DNA of 64,000 nucleotides from Sphingomonas xinjiangensis (GTDB taxonomy: Bacteria > Pseudomonadota > Alphaproteobacteria > Sphingomonadales > Sphingomonadaceae), in NCBI RefSeq assembly GCF_014199255.1, contig NZ_JACIJF010000003.1, positions 1-64,000 on the forward strand. Reading direction: 5' to 3'. Within the stretch, counting starts at the first letter, position 1. The number at the start of each line of letters is the position of its first letter. Made by a program: the position numbers and the translations under genes. Shown piece by piece: positions 9,533 to 18,185 of the stretch. Under the pieces are notes generated by a model, which ran no database searches, was not told the DNA's origin, and saw only the letters and a program-made list of their open reading frames with translations.

Positions 9533-11118
9533 TCGACGGGAGCATGCAGGACTTTCCGCTCACCCTCGACAAGTTCCTGGATCACGCCGCCAAATGGCAC
9601 CCGCAGGCTCAGGTCGTCACGGGGTGCGAAGACGGCGCAAGCCAGCGGATTGGCTATGCCGAGCTGCGGACGCGGGCGCTGGCGGTTTCCTCGGTTCTCA
9701 ACGGGCTCGGCACGCGGTTCGGCGACCGGGTGGCGACGCTCGCCTGGAACAGCCAGGCGCATGTCGAGGCGTGGTACGGCGTCATGGGCATGGGTGCGGT
9801 CTGCCACACGCTCAACCCTCGGCTTACGGCGTCGCAACTCGCCGCCATGCTCAGCCAGTCGCAGGCGAGACTGCTGATCGCCAGCGCCGACCTGCTGCCG
9901 CTCGCCCTGCGGATCATCCAGGAAGGCGCCCCGGTCGAACAGATCCTCTTGATCGACGGCGACGCGGGCACGTCCGGCACCACGACGCCCGTCATGGTAA
10001 CCGCGCTGGCTCCAATGATCGCCACGGCACGATCGGACATCGCCTGGGGCGGCTTCCCGGAAACGGCACCTTCGGGCCTCTGCTTCACCTCGGGCACCAC
10101 CGGTGCTCCCAAGGGGGTGACCTATACCCACCGCTCCGGCTTCCTCCACACCCTGCGCCTGCTTCAGGTCGACGTCATGGCAATATCGCGGGGCGACGCG
10201 GTTCTCGCGGTGGTGCCGATGTTCCATGCCAACGCCTGGGGCCTGCCTTTCGCGCTGCCGGCCGCGGGCGGCAAGCTGGTGTTGCCCGGTCGCTATAATG
10301 ACGGCGCCAGTCTGGCACGGCTGATCGCATCGGAAGGCGTGACCGTGGGCGTCGGCGTTCCCACCGTCTGGCTCGGGGTCGCCGAACATCTCGAGGCGAC
10401 CGGGGGCACCCTGCCCTCGCTCAAACGCATCATCGTCGGCGGCGCGCCGCTGCCGCCTGCCCTGATGGAGCGGATCGAACAGCGCCTGGGTGTCACCGTG
10501 CAAACCAGTTGGGGCATGACCGAACTGTCGCCCTCGGGCACTGTCGCGTTGCCCGCCGACCCGCAACGTTCTGCCGCTTACTCGGGCAAGCCGGCGATCG
10601 GGGTGGATCTGCGCCTCACCGATGCCGATGGGCGGCCGCTACCCGATCAACGTGAAGCAGAGGGGCATCTGCACGTGCGCGGCGCCGCCGTGATCGAACG
10701 CTATTTCGGTCATGACGAAAGCGCCACCGATGCCGAGGGTTGGTTCGCCACCGGCGACTTGGCCTGCATCGAAGCCGATGGCAACCTGATCATCACCGGC
10801 CGAGCCAAGGACCTCATCAAGTCGGGCGGCGAGTGGATCAACCCCGCCGAGATAGAGGCGGTCGTCGGCGCGCTTCCGCAAGTTTCGCTCGCTGCCGTGA
10901 TCGGAAAACCGGACGCGAAATGGGGCGAGCGCCCGCTCTTGCTAGTCGAGGTGCGCGCCGAGCAGGATGTGAGCGACGAGACGCTGCTCGCCTCGCTTCG
11001 CGGACGTGTCGCGCCGTGGTGGATCCCGGACGCCGTGGTCCGCCTGCCGAGCATGCCGCTGGCGCCGACGGGGAAGATCGACAAGGTCCGCTTGCGCTCG
11101 CAATACGCGCATGCGTGA
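9529..11118 (+). CDS. Acyl-CoA synthetase (AMP-forming), FadD/medium-chain-like
   Basis: Activates a carboxylic acid to its CoA thioester using ATP. It has 529 residues from ATG 9529, coupled to the esterase stop. The P-loop-like motif TSGTTGAPKG lies at about 187-196; later motifs are W-G-M-T-E-L-S-P, W-F-A-T-G-D-L, G-R-A-K-D-L-I-K-S-G-G-E-W-I-N-P and the catalytic Lys in P-T-G-K-I-D-K near the C-terminus. The protein is full length. The natural reading is that it activates the acid released by the esterase upstream, feeding beta-oxidation-like steps with the SDR downstream. Acid specificity is not visible. Confidence 0.9.
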   Translation: MIDGSMQDFPLTLDKFLDHAAKWHPQAQVVTGCEDGASQRIGYAELRTRALAVSSVLNGLGTRFGDRVATLAWNSQAHVEAWYGVMGMGAVCHTLNPRLTASQLAAMLSQSQARLLIASADLLPLALRIIQEGAPVEQILLIDGDAGTSGTTTPVMVTALAPMIATARSDIAWGGFPETAPSGLCFTSGTTGAPKGVTYTHRSGFLHTLRLLQVDVMAISRGDAVLAVVPMFHANAWGLPFALPAAGGKLVLPGRYNDGASLARLIASEGVTVGVGVPTVWLGVAEHLEATGGTLPSLKRIIVGGAPLPPALMERIEQRLGVTVQTSWGMTELSPSGTVALPADPQRSAAYSGKPAIGVDLRLTDADGRPLPDQREAEGHLHVRGAAVIERYFGHDESATDAEGWFATGDLACIEADGNLIITGRAKDLIKSGGEWINPAEIEAVVGALPQVSLAAVIGKPDAKWGERPLLLVEVRAEQDVSDETLLASLRGRVAPWWIPDAVVRLPSMPLAPTGKIDKVRLRSQYAHA

Positions 11119-11169
11119 GCCTGTCCGCGCGGCTTGACGCCCGCGCGCGCAGGACCGAAGAACATTCGC

Positions 11170-11847
11170 GTGCAAGAGAATGTCAAACCCGCGCGACGGA
11201 CCAAAAAAGCCGAGCAGCGCGCCGAAACCATGGAACAGATCCTCGATTCCGCCGAGTATCTCTTTTCCAAACATGGGCTCTACGGCGTCACATTGAAGGA
11301 CGTCGCCAAGCGCGTGGGCGTGCACCACACGCTGCTGAACTATTATTTCGAGGACAAGAACAAGCTGTTTCAGGCGGTGTTCGCCAGACGGGCGGTGGTG
11401 ACCAGCGAGCGGCGGATGCAGGCGCTCGACGATTATGAGGCGCTCTGCGGCGATGCTCCCACCGTGGAAGGTGCGCTGCGCGCCTTTCTCGACACTGATC
11501 TCGACCTGTACATCGAGGGAGGAGAGGCCTGGAAGAACTATGCCGCACTTGGCGCGCAGGTCGCCAACACGCCCGAATGGGGCGCCGAGTTGATGGACGA
11601 GCATTTCGATCCGGTCGTGCTGCGGCTGATCGCGCTCCTCAAAAAGGCCCTGCCAGATTGCGCGGAACAGGACATCTTCTGGGGCTATCACTTCGTGACG
11701 GGCGCCTTGATGCTCACCCTTGCCCGCACCGGGCGCATCGACAAACTCTCCCACGGCCTGTGCAAGTCCGACGACTTTGTCGCGGTCAAGGAGCGCATGG
11801 CCTCCTTCATGGCGGCCGGCTTTCTCAACATCTGCCGGCGCATCTGA
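11170..11847 (+). CDS. TetR-family transcriptional regulator
   Basis: A repressor of about 225 residues. The helix-turn-helix is at the N-terminus (ILDSAEYLFSKHGLYGVTLK, then DVAKRVGVHHTLLNYYFEDK), followed by a long ligand domain (TetR_C-type). I chose GTG 11170 because GAAGAA lies about 7 bases upstream; TTG 11134 lacks a ribosome site. The gene lies between the acyl-CoA ligase and the SDR. The two cluster promoters carry the same inverted repeat, so it probably represses both, with the esterified substrate or an acyl-CoA intermediate as inducer (inference). Confidence 0.85.
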   Translation: MQENVKPARRTKKAEQRAETMEQILDSAEYLFSKHGLYGVTLKDVAKRVGVHHTLLNYYFEDKNKLFQAVFARRAVVTSERRMQALDDYEALCGDAPTVEGALRAFLDTDLDLYIEGGEAWKNYAALGAQVANTPEWGAELMDEHFDPVVLRLIALLKKALPDCAEQDIFWGYHFVTGALMLTLARTGRIDKLSHGLCKSDDFVAVKERMASFMAAGFLNICRRI

Positions 11848-11849
11848 TT

Positions 11850-11875
11850 ATGTTCACTATCTTGTTAGTGAACAT
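11850..11875. promoter_or_regulatory. TetR-type operator upstream of the SDR (copy 2 of 2)
   Basis: Perfect 10-bp inverted repeat, ATGTTCACTA (11850-11859) and TAGTGAACAT (11866-11875), separated by TCTTGT. It begins 3 bases after the TetR stop codon and overlaps the SDR promoter's -35. On the minus strand its core reads GTTCACTAAC-N6-GTGAAC, matching copy 1 at 4129-4156 in all 16 fixed positions. Confidence 0.75.
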
Positions 11876-11890
11876 GTTTTCCGATACACT
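11862..11890 (+). promoter_or_regulatory. Putative promoter of the SDR gene
   Basis: TTGTTA (11862-11867), a 17-bp spacer, TACACT (11885-11890). The -35 lies inside the operator, which suggests direct repression. The ribosome site AAGGAGAGGA (11901-11910) precedes the ATG at 11918. Confidence 0.5.
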
Positions 11891-11917
11891 CCCTTAAAAC
11901 AAGGAGAGGAACCGTTG

Positions 11918-12826
11918 ATGGAATTGGCAGGCCGGGTAGCGATCGTCACAGGCGCAGGCGGAGGTCTCGGACGCGCGCATGCCCTCTATCTCGCCAGCAA
12001 GGGCGCGAAGCTGGTCGTCAACGACGTCTCCGAAGAAAGTTCCGCTCGGGTCGCAGCCGAGATCGAGGCGGCAGGTGGACAGGCGATGCCCGCCGCCGCC
12101 TCGGTAACCGATGAAGTCCGCGTCGACGAGATAGTGGCTGCCGCCCTCGATCGCTGGGGCAGCGTAGACATCCTGATCAACAACGCTGGCATTCTGCGCG
12201 ACAAGAGCTTTGCCAACATGACCATGGACGAGTTCCGGCAGGTGGTGGACGTCCACCTCATGGGCGCCGCGATCTGCTCAAAAGCCGTGTGGGAGACTAT
12301 GCGCACGCAGCGTCACGGCCGCATCGTCATGACCACCTCGTCGTCCGGGCTTTACGGGAATTTCGGTCAGGCAAATTATGGCGCCGCTAAGATGGCACTC
12401 GTAGGCCTCATGCAGACGCTCGCCATCGAAGGCGAAAAGTACGGCATCCACGTCAACGCCCTGGCACCCACTGCCGCGACGCAGATGACCCACGGCGTTC
12501 TGTCCGACGGAAGCCTAACGCTCCTCGACCCGTCCCTGGTGAGCCCTGCCCTGCTCGCACTTGTCGGCGAAACGGCACCGACCCGTGCAATCCTGTGCGC
12601 AGGCGCCGGACACTTTGCACGGGCCAACGTCACACTCACCAAAGGCCTCTATATCGGCAACGGCGCAGATGCTGGCGAACGCCTGATGGAGCGCTGGGAA
12701 GGCATCAGCGCGCGGGACGGCGAGATGGTGCCGACCTACGGCTTCTTTCAGGCTGATCGCGAGTTGGCGAGTGCAGGATCTAGTGTTGAGCTGCCGAATC
12801 CTGCGCTGATGCCACAAGGTGGGTAG
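11918..12826 (+). CDS. Short-chain dehydrogenase (MFE-2/3-hydroxyacyl-CoA-type)
   Basis: An NAD(P)-dependent oxidoreductase of 302 residues. The Rossmann motif TGAGGGLG is at 11-18, NNAG at 88-91, the catalytic Ser near 142 and Y154-x-x-x-K158. The M-T-T-S-S-S-G-L-Y-G-N-F-G-Q-A-N-Y segment is characteristic of the (3R)-hydroxyacyl-CoA dehydrogenase domain of multifunctional enzyme 2, which suggests a CoA-linked hydroxyacyl substrate. The start is ATG 11918, preceded by the strong AAGGAGAGGA. It has its own TetR-type operator and probably acts downstream of the acyl-CoA ligase. Confidence 0.88.
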   Translation: MELAGRVAIVTGAGGGLGRAHALYLASKGAKLVVNDVSEESSARVAAEIEAAGGQAMPAAASVTDEVRVDEIVAAALDRWGSVDILINNAGILRDKSFANMTMDEFRQVVDVHLMGAAICSKAVWETMRTQRHGRIVMTTSSSGLYGNFGQANYGAAKMALVGLMQTLAIEGEKYGIHVNALAPTAATQMTHGVLSDGSLTLLDPSLVSPALLALVGETAPTRAILCAGAGHFARANVTLTKGLYIGNGADAGERLMERWEGISARDGEMVPTYGFFQADRELASAGSSVELPNPALMPQGG

Positions 12827-13178
12827 GCCTTTTCTGGTTCGGCGCACGGCATCTAGCAGAAGGACGAGCGTCCGGCAGCTACAGCCTGAACGCTGCGACG
12901 GGGCGCTGCCCAAATGCCGCGAGCGGCCGTAGTCTCATCCTGTTGCGCCCTGAACGACGATCCGTTCTTGGGTATTTGCAGATGGCGCTGAACGAGAGAG
13001 ACTTGGCGCAAGCCCGCGGGCTCCGCAGTCGCAAAGACCGAAACCCGGCCGCTCGCTACCTGTTTACTTCCCGATTCCACCCGTCCGTTACCGGCATCCG
13101 GCAAACCAACGATGCAAACGGCCAATTTACCCTCCCCATGTTTCCTGCAGCGCTCTCTGGGCACTTTGGAGACAAACG
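12827..13178. other. Intergenic region, no gene seen
   Basis: About 350 bases between the SDR and the recombinase. Frames on both strands lack recognisable motifs. It marks the change from the catabolic cluster to an accessory stretch. Confidence 0.45.
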
Positions 13179-13715
13179 ATGGGACACTCCTCGTTAGATC
13201 CAGCTGTCGAAGATCTTCGTCCTTGGAACGAAGGGTTCGACTTCGCGATCGACAGCAAGCTGCGCGGTTGCGATGTGGTCAAGGTTCGCATCGGTGACAT
13301 CGTTGTAGGCGGCCGCATTCGGGATCGCGCGATCATGGTGCAGCAGAAAACCAAACGACCCGTGCAGTTCGAGCTCGTCGACCCCGCCCGCAAAACCCTG
13401 CTCGCTTGGCTGGAGCGCCGCGGCGGCGGGCTGAACGACTTCGTCTTTCCATCGCGCAACGACTACATGGCTCACATGAGCACCAGGCAGTATGCCCGCT
13501 TGGTTCGCGAGTGGATCACCGGCATCGGACTTCATGCCGAAAAGTACGGCACCCGTTCCCTTCGACGCACTAAAGCGTCGATTATCTACAAGGCACCGGG
13601 CAACCTGCGCGCGGTGCAGATTCTACTCGGTCATGCCAAGATAGAGAGCACCGTGCGCTACCTTGGAGTTGATGTCGAAGACGCCTTGGAGCTGTCGGAG
13701 CGAACTGAAGTTTGA
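13179..13715 (+). CDS. Small tyrosine recombinase (catalytic domain only)
   Basis: A 178-residue integrase-family protein with no N-terminal SAM-like domain. Such stand-alone recombinases are common in Proteobacteria. Catalytic elements seen are the first Arg in D-S-K-L-R-G-C-D, the beta-hairpin Lys region (QQKTKRP), R-S-L-R-R-T-K, L-L-G-H and the Tyr in V-R-Y-L-G-V-D. The position usually His in T-H-S-L-R-R-T-K is Arg here (CGT, one base from CAT). GGAGA lies about 6 bases before the ATG. Its role is unknown; it borders a broken IS110 copy and may be part of an old island. Confidence 0.75.
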   Translation: MGHSSLDPAVEDLRPWNEGFDFAIDSKLRGCDVVKVRIGDIVVGGRIRDRAIMVQQKTKRPVQFELVDPARKTLLAWLERRGGGLNDFVFPSRNDYMAHMSTRQYARLVREWITGIGLHAEKYGTRSLRRTKASIIYKAPGNLRAVQILLGHAKIESTVRYLGVDVEDALELSERTEV

Positions 13716-14008
13716 TCGAGCTGGTTTGACCCAGAAGCCGACGCTGAGTATGCCTCCGGAAAGCCGCCGTTCGTCGTCTAATCGCGTCGGTTGCAAGGAA
13801 TTTCTGAGATGCCGTTGCCGGGAGCATGGTCGTCTTCGCGGTCGGCATGTGCCGCCGCATGATGGGGCTTCGTGGGTAGCTCTTCCAAGGTTCAGGACGC
13901 ACTCCGAAGGGCAGTAGCCCGGGGGGCGCAACGAATGGCGCGGAATGAGCCAGCCCACGTCCCGGCAGGACGTCTCGTGCGCCTTGCGACGCTGACGAGC
14001 TGGGTAGA

Positions 14009-14972
14009 TCAGTCTGTAACGTGCGCGCCTCTAAACGGCTCGCCCGTGCTCAGCATCGCGTGCATGATGACGGCGAGCTTTCGGGCGACGGCAACCGCTG
14101 CACGTTTGAAGCCGAGGCGCTCGCGCAGCTGCAGCCCCCATTTACACAGATCGCATTCTGACCTGCTACGGGTGAGAAGTACGGTCGCGGCCTCATAGAG
14201 CAGCCCGCGCAGATGACTGTCGCCGCGCCGGGAGATATGCCCGTCATAGTCGATCTCGCCAGACTGGTAGCGCCGCGTCGTCAGACCCACCCAGGCACCT
14301 ACCGATCGTGAATGTTTGAAGTTCGTCGGGTCCTCGATCGCGGTAATGAAGGAAGTCGCAGTTACGACGCCTACCCCGGGAATAGTCATAAGCAACTGGC
14401 AAGCCTCGCTGCGTCGTGCGTCGGCCAGCAGCTTGCGTCCGAGCTCCGCAGCGCGAAGTCGTACTGCATGCCATGCCTCGAGCAGTGGCCGAATGATCTG
14501 GGCCGGTTCGGCGTTGCCGGTGAGCAGCTCTCCCACCTTGTGCTCGAACCTGGTGCCCATGACAGCCGGAACGATGAGGCCAAACGTCTTCATCAGCCAG
14601 TGTGCGGGCAAGCATGTTGTCGAAGCTCTTGACCCGCACTTCCTTGTAGAACCCCACCTCGGCCAGATGAGCAAGGCCGTCGGCATCGTTGGCGTCCGTC
14701 TTGTTGGCTGTCATGTCGAGCGCAGCCTTGGCATGACGCGCATCGGTGCAGATCGCCGGCACCCCCTCCGCAGTGAGCGCATGAAAGAACCAGACCGACA
14801 GCGGCCCGGTCTCGAACACCACCCGCTTCGCGGCAGGCGCATGCTTGCGGATCAATGCCGCGAGCAGCTGCGGGTCGGACGCACACTTGCCACGCCAGAT
14901 CCGCTTGCCGCCGCGTCGAATAGATACCGCAGTGTCTTTCAGCGAGACGTCGAGTCCGATATATTCATCCAT
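14009..14972 (-). pseudogene. IS110-family transposase, broken by an internal deletion
   Basis: The N-terminal DEDD nuclease half reads from ATG 14972 (MDEYIGLDVSLKDTAVSIRR, then V-V-F-E-T-G-P and K-T-D-A-N-D-A-D-G-L-A). This frame is lost after F-D-N-M-L-A-R-T-L. The C-terminal half continues in another frame from about 14596 (L-M-K-T-F-G-L) through I-P-G-V-G-V-V-T-A-T-S-F and ends at TGA 14009-14011. Family members have about 20 more residues between these points, so roughly 60 bases plus a frame change are missing near 14600. The element ends could not be placed, and it is probably immobile. Confidence 0.8.
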
Positions 14973-15262
14973 GGCTGTTCTCCGTCCGATGTATGGGCCC
15001 GGCTGCAAGTCGTGAGCCGGCACCTTCATCTATCGGGGAACAGCCACCCTCCGCACCATCGCTGATCGAGGTAGCTCGCTCCCGCGATTACCCCATGTTC
15101 AGGATAGCTCAGTCGCCTGAGTGCGGACGAGCGGCGTCTTGAAGCGACTTGCCTTGGCCGAAGCGATTTCGCCTCATGGCAGTTCGCTGCTGCCAGCATG
15201 CTGGCAACAGCCCCTCTCTACGCAGTCCCTCGACGGCCGATCGGGCCGCAGGAGATCACATA

Positions 15263-15865
15263 GTGCTGACGCTGTTCCACGCCCCCCGTTCACGCTCCAC
15301 CCGGATACTCTGGCTGCTCGAGGAGCTGGGTGCGCCCTTCAACCTGCGCTACGTTACGATCCGCTACATGGACGGCAGTGGCGACGGACCCGACCCGGCC
15401 AACCCGCACGCCGACAAGAAGGTGCCCGCCCTGCTACATGACGAAGCGCTGGTTACGGAAAGCGCGGCGGTGGCGACCTACCTCGCCGATCTCCTGCCCG
15501 ACGCCCAACTAGCTCCGCAAACCGGTGATTGCGACCGTGGTGCGTTTCTCACCTGGATCAGCTGGATCGAGGGCGAGTTTGGCCCCGCCATCTTCGGCCG
15601 CTTGGCGGCCGGTGCCGGTTCGCCCACGCCCGCCCCGTTCGTAGCAGCACTACGGCGGCTTGATGATGCCCTTGCGAATGGTCCGTATCTTCTAGGCGAG
15701 CGTTTCAGCGCCGCAGACGTGATGCTGGGTGGCACGCTGGGGTGGGCGCGTGACATTTCGCCGATGGATGGTCCGCTTCCCGCCTACCTGGCGCGCCTCG
15801 CCGCCAGGCCGGCGTTCGCCCGTGCCATGGCGCGCGACGCGGCACCGGTGGATCAGGCGGCGTGA
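15263..15865 (+). CDS. Glutathione S-transferase family protein
   Basis: A cytosolic GST-fold protein of 200 residues. The thioredoxin-like N-domain reads LTLFHAPRSRSTRILWLLEE with the catalytic Ser/Arg region. A K-V-P-A-L glutathione-binding loop and E-S-A-A-V follow, then a helical C-domain ending in R-P-A-F-A-R-A. I chose GTG 15263, which has AGGAG eight bases upstream; starting at 15149 would add 38 unrelated residues. A WYL regulator follows on the same strand, suggesting local control. The substrate is unknown. Confidence 0.85.
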   Translation: MLTLFHAPRSRSTRILWLLEELGAPFNLRYVTIRYMDGSGDGPDPANPHADKKVPALLHDEALVTESAAVATYLADLLPDAQLAPQTGDCDRGAFLTWISWIEGEFGPAIFGRLAAGAGSPTPAPFVAALRRLDDALANGPYLLGERFSAADVMLGGTLGWARDISPMDGPLPAYLARLAARPAFARAMARDAAPVDQAA

Positions 15866-15969
15866 CCCGGCGCGACGGCTGGCTGAGTGGGACAGGCTTC
15901 CTAGCGGCGGCCGCGCTGCTCGCGGTCGGCCATTCGGCGGCAGTCGCGCCCTTGGTGGCGGGGCTGTAG
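15862..15969 (+). CDS. Possible 35-residue membrane peptide
   Basis: A GTG overlapping the GST stop (GTGA) opens a 35-codon frame. It has a basic start (V-T-R-R-D), then one hydrophobic stretch of about 20 residues (FLAAAALLAVGHSAAVAPLV), and stops 9 bases before the WYL regulator. Coupling and composition are consistent with a small membrane protein, but chance is a real alternative in GC-rich DNA, and I recognise no family. Confidence 0.22.
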   Translation: MTRRDGWLSGTGFLAAAALLAVGHSAAVAPLVAGL

Positions 15970-15978
15970 GTATTCCCC

Positions 15979-16683
15979 ATGCGCCGTGCCGACCGCCTGT
16001 TCGAAATCGTCCAGATCCTCCGCCGCACATCCGGACCGCTCACCGCGGACGCGATCGCGGCGGAGCTGGAGACCAGCCGGCGGTCGGTGTACCGCGACAT
16101 CGCCGCGCTGGTCGCGCAGCGCGTGCCGATCCGCGGCGAGGCAGGGATCGGCTACGTGCTCGAGCGCGGCTTCGACATGCCGCCGCTGATGCTGACCTCG
16201 GACGAGGTAGAGGCGGTGGTGCTCGGCGCGCAATGGGTGCTGGTCCACGCCGACGAGGGGCTCGCCCGCGCCGCTGCCGACGTGCTCGCCAAGGTCGCCG
16301 CCATCGTACCCGAACGGTTGCGAGACCAGATCGAGGACCCGGCGGTGATCACCCCACCCCGCTGGAGCGAACGGCTCGACGCAGGGGTGGACGTGGCCCG
16401 CTTGCGCGCCTGGAGCCTGCAGGGGCGCAAGCTGCACATCCGCTACGCCGACCAAGCGGGCCGCGAAACGGAGCGCACCGTGTGGCCCTTTCTGGTCGGC
16501 TACATGGACCGGGTTCGGATGCTGATCGCTTGGTGCGAGTTGCGCGACGACTTTCGGATGTTCCGCACCGATCGGCTGTCGGCGATCGACTATCGGGAAG
16601 AGCGCTACCCGGAACGCCGCGCCACGCTCCGGCGGCGCTGGCTGGCGATGATCAACCAGCAGCGCGATCCAGAGGCTACCTAA
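15979..16683 (+). CDS. YafY-type HTH/WYL-domain transcriptional regulator
   Basis: A 234-residue regulator. The N-terminal DeoR-like HTH_11 reads RRADRLFEIVQILRRTSGPL, then A-D-A-I-A-A-E-L-E-T-S-R-R-S-V-Y-R-D-I. A WYL domain follows from about 135 (G-R-K-L-H-I-R-Y ... W-P-F-L-V-G-Y ... W-C-E-L-R-D-D-F-R-M-F-R-T-D-R). WYL domains sense small ligands or nucleic acids. It is probably an autoregulator that also controls the adjacent GST; this pairing recurs in Proteobacteria. Confidence 0.88.
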   Translation: MRRADRLFEIVQILRRTSGPLTADAIAAELETSRRSVYRDIAALVAQRVPIRGEAGIGYVLERGFDMPPLMLTSDEVEAVVLGAQWVLVHADEGLARAAADVLAKVAAIVPERLRDQIEDPAVITPPRWSERLDAGVDVARLRAWSLQGRKLHIRYADQAGRETERTVWPFLVGYMDRVRMLIAWCELRDDFRMFRTDRLSAIDYREERYPERRATLRRRWLAMINQQRDPEAT

Positions 16684-16819
16684 AACCGCCAGGCCTGAGC
16701 AGACCCACTTCCGGACACTAAGAGGTCTCAGGCCGCTCCTCGACTTCTGCCGTACGTTCAGCTTTCAATTCGAGTAACTATGCCCGCGACAATCTCGGTC
16801 CGCATCCGCGTCGGGCGCC

Positions 16820-17176
16820 TCAATTGCCTTCGGCGTCGACCGTGAACACCATCGGCTTGCCGCGCGACATCGGCTCCCAGCCAGCCGAAATAGCGGCGCG
16901 CGCGCATCGTGTAATCGTCGCGTCATCGAGTTGGAGACGGCCGTGCGGCAACCCCTTCAACAGCCGCTTGGGCGGTGGGAATTCCAGCAATGCCTCGCGC
17001 TTAGCATCCCGCTGGAGAAGGCAAATCGTCATTCCCTTCCAACCTTCGTCATCCGACAGATGCGGTTCGCGATGGAGGTGCCAGTCATATATAACGCCAT
17101 CGACATCGATGGTGCCTGCATTGCTTCGGGAGTTCGACCTATGGATAACTCTAGCACGCCAACATTGCCAAGGCAC
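16820..17176 (-). CDS. Conserved hypothetical protein
   Basis: A frame of 118 residues. From about residue 22 it has the look of a conserved sphingomonad protein: T-I-D-V-D-G-V-I-Y-D-W-H-L-H-R-E-P, then E-G-W-K-G-M-T-I, L-L-E-F-P-P-P-K-R and A-G-W-E-P-M-S-R-G-K-P. No function is known to me. The start is uncertain: GTG 17176 is the frame's beginning, but the first 20 residues look unrelated, so the 5' end may be truncated or altered. It stands alone between the WYL regulator and the broken monooxygenase. Confidence 0.55.
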   Translation of the reverse strand: MPWQCWRARVIHRSNSRSNAGTIDVDGVIYDWHLHREPHLSDDEGWKGMTICLLQRDAKREALLEFPPPKRLLKGLPHGRLQLDDATITRCARAAISAGWEPMSRGKPMVFTVDAEGN

Positions 17177-17352
17177 AGGTTCGAGGTTGTCGGCCCATGC
17201 ACAGCATCCTCAGGTCAGCCTGGACGGGGTTAGTCTCTAGCTCAGAATGGCAGACTTGACGGGTGACGCAGTTTGGCAGGTCGGTCTGAAAAGGCTGGCG
17301 GGATTGCGGATCACAGCTGTACCTGCTGCCGGTTGCCGCCAACCGCGAAAGC

Positions 17353-18185
17353 TTATTTGAAGCCGACGATGGCCCTCCCCGCCTGCATGCGGTCAGCCTC
17401 GAACGCCGCGCGCGCCTCGGGCGTCCATCCCCGCTCGACCGCCAGCGCCAGCACCATGGCATCTCCTGCAGCCTTGGGGACGCCCATCGCCGTGTGCGGC
17501 CGCGCGACAAACGCGGCATCCCCAATCAACGCGAGACGTCCATCGGCCATCCGCGGTGCTTCCATGTCGAAGATCGCCTGGGCAAAGGGCTGTGATTCGG
17601 CTGCGAAAACGTCGGCAAACGCGGCGGGCAGCAACTGGCGCGCCGCTGCGATCAGCGCGTCCTTTGCCTGTGCGGACACCCGGCCAGGGGCAAGCGAGAA
17701 AGGGTGTGTGCGCCCCTCCTTGTCGGTGAGCGTCCGCGCGAGATCCACGGTCCTGCGGTACCAGACCGCGTTGTAGCGGCGCTCGCCAGGCTCCAATTCG
17801 CCCTGCGCGCCGGCCACGGTGTAACCGAGCGCCTGCCCGCCGGGCATGTGAAAGAAGGCGAAGCGATCGGACAGAATGTCGGCCGCCGAGGGCGGCAGAA
17901 GCTGTTCGGGCACGAGGGCGCGCCACGCGAAATAGCCGGTATAGGTCGGCCCCGGATCGCCCGGCAGCATCGTCTTGCGCACCGCCGAACCGATGCCGTC
18001 GGCACCGATCACCAAGTCCGCCTCGACACGCTTGCCGTCACCGAGCTCCAGCCACGCCGCTCGGGCATCCTGGCCGGCAGCCACGGCCGCCTGGCCAAGA
18101 TGATAGCCCTCGTCGGCGATCAGCATGCGAACGGCGACATAGAGGTGATCCCAGGAAACCTGCATCTGAGGCCGCGCGCACTTGG
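17353..18185 (-). pseudogene. FAD-dependent aromatic monooxygenase, N-terminal third missing
   Basis: About 270 residues of a class A flavin monooxygenase (PHBH/2,6-dihydroxypyridine-hydroxylase-like). The middle motif D-L-V-I-G-A-D-G-I-G-S-A-V-R (DG motif) and the later L-A-L-I-G-D-A-A-F-V-A-R-P-H (GD motif, FAD ribityl contact) are intact, ending at TAA 17353. The N-terminal dinucleotide-binding GxGxxG, normally within the first 20 residues, is absent. Homology begins near 18165-18185 at MQVSWDHLY. Upstream DNA codes in another frame for an ACT-like protein that itself lacks its end, so one deletion probably damaged both. It is unlikely to be active. Confidence 0.7.
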
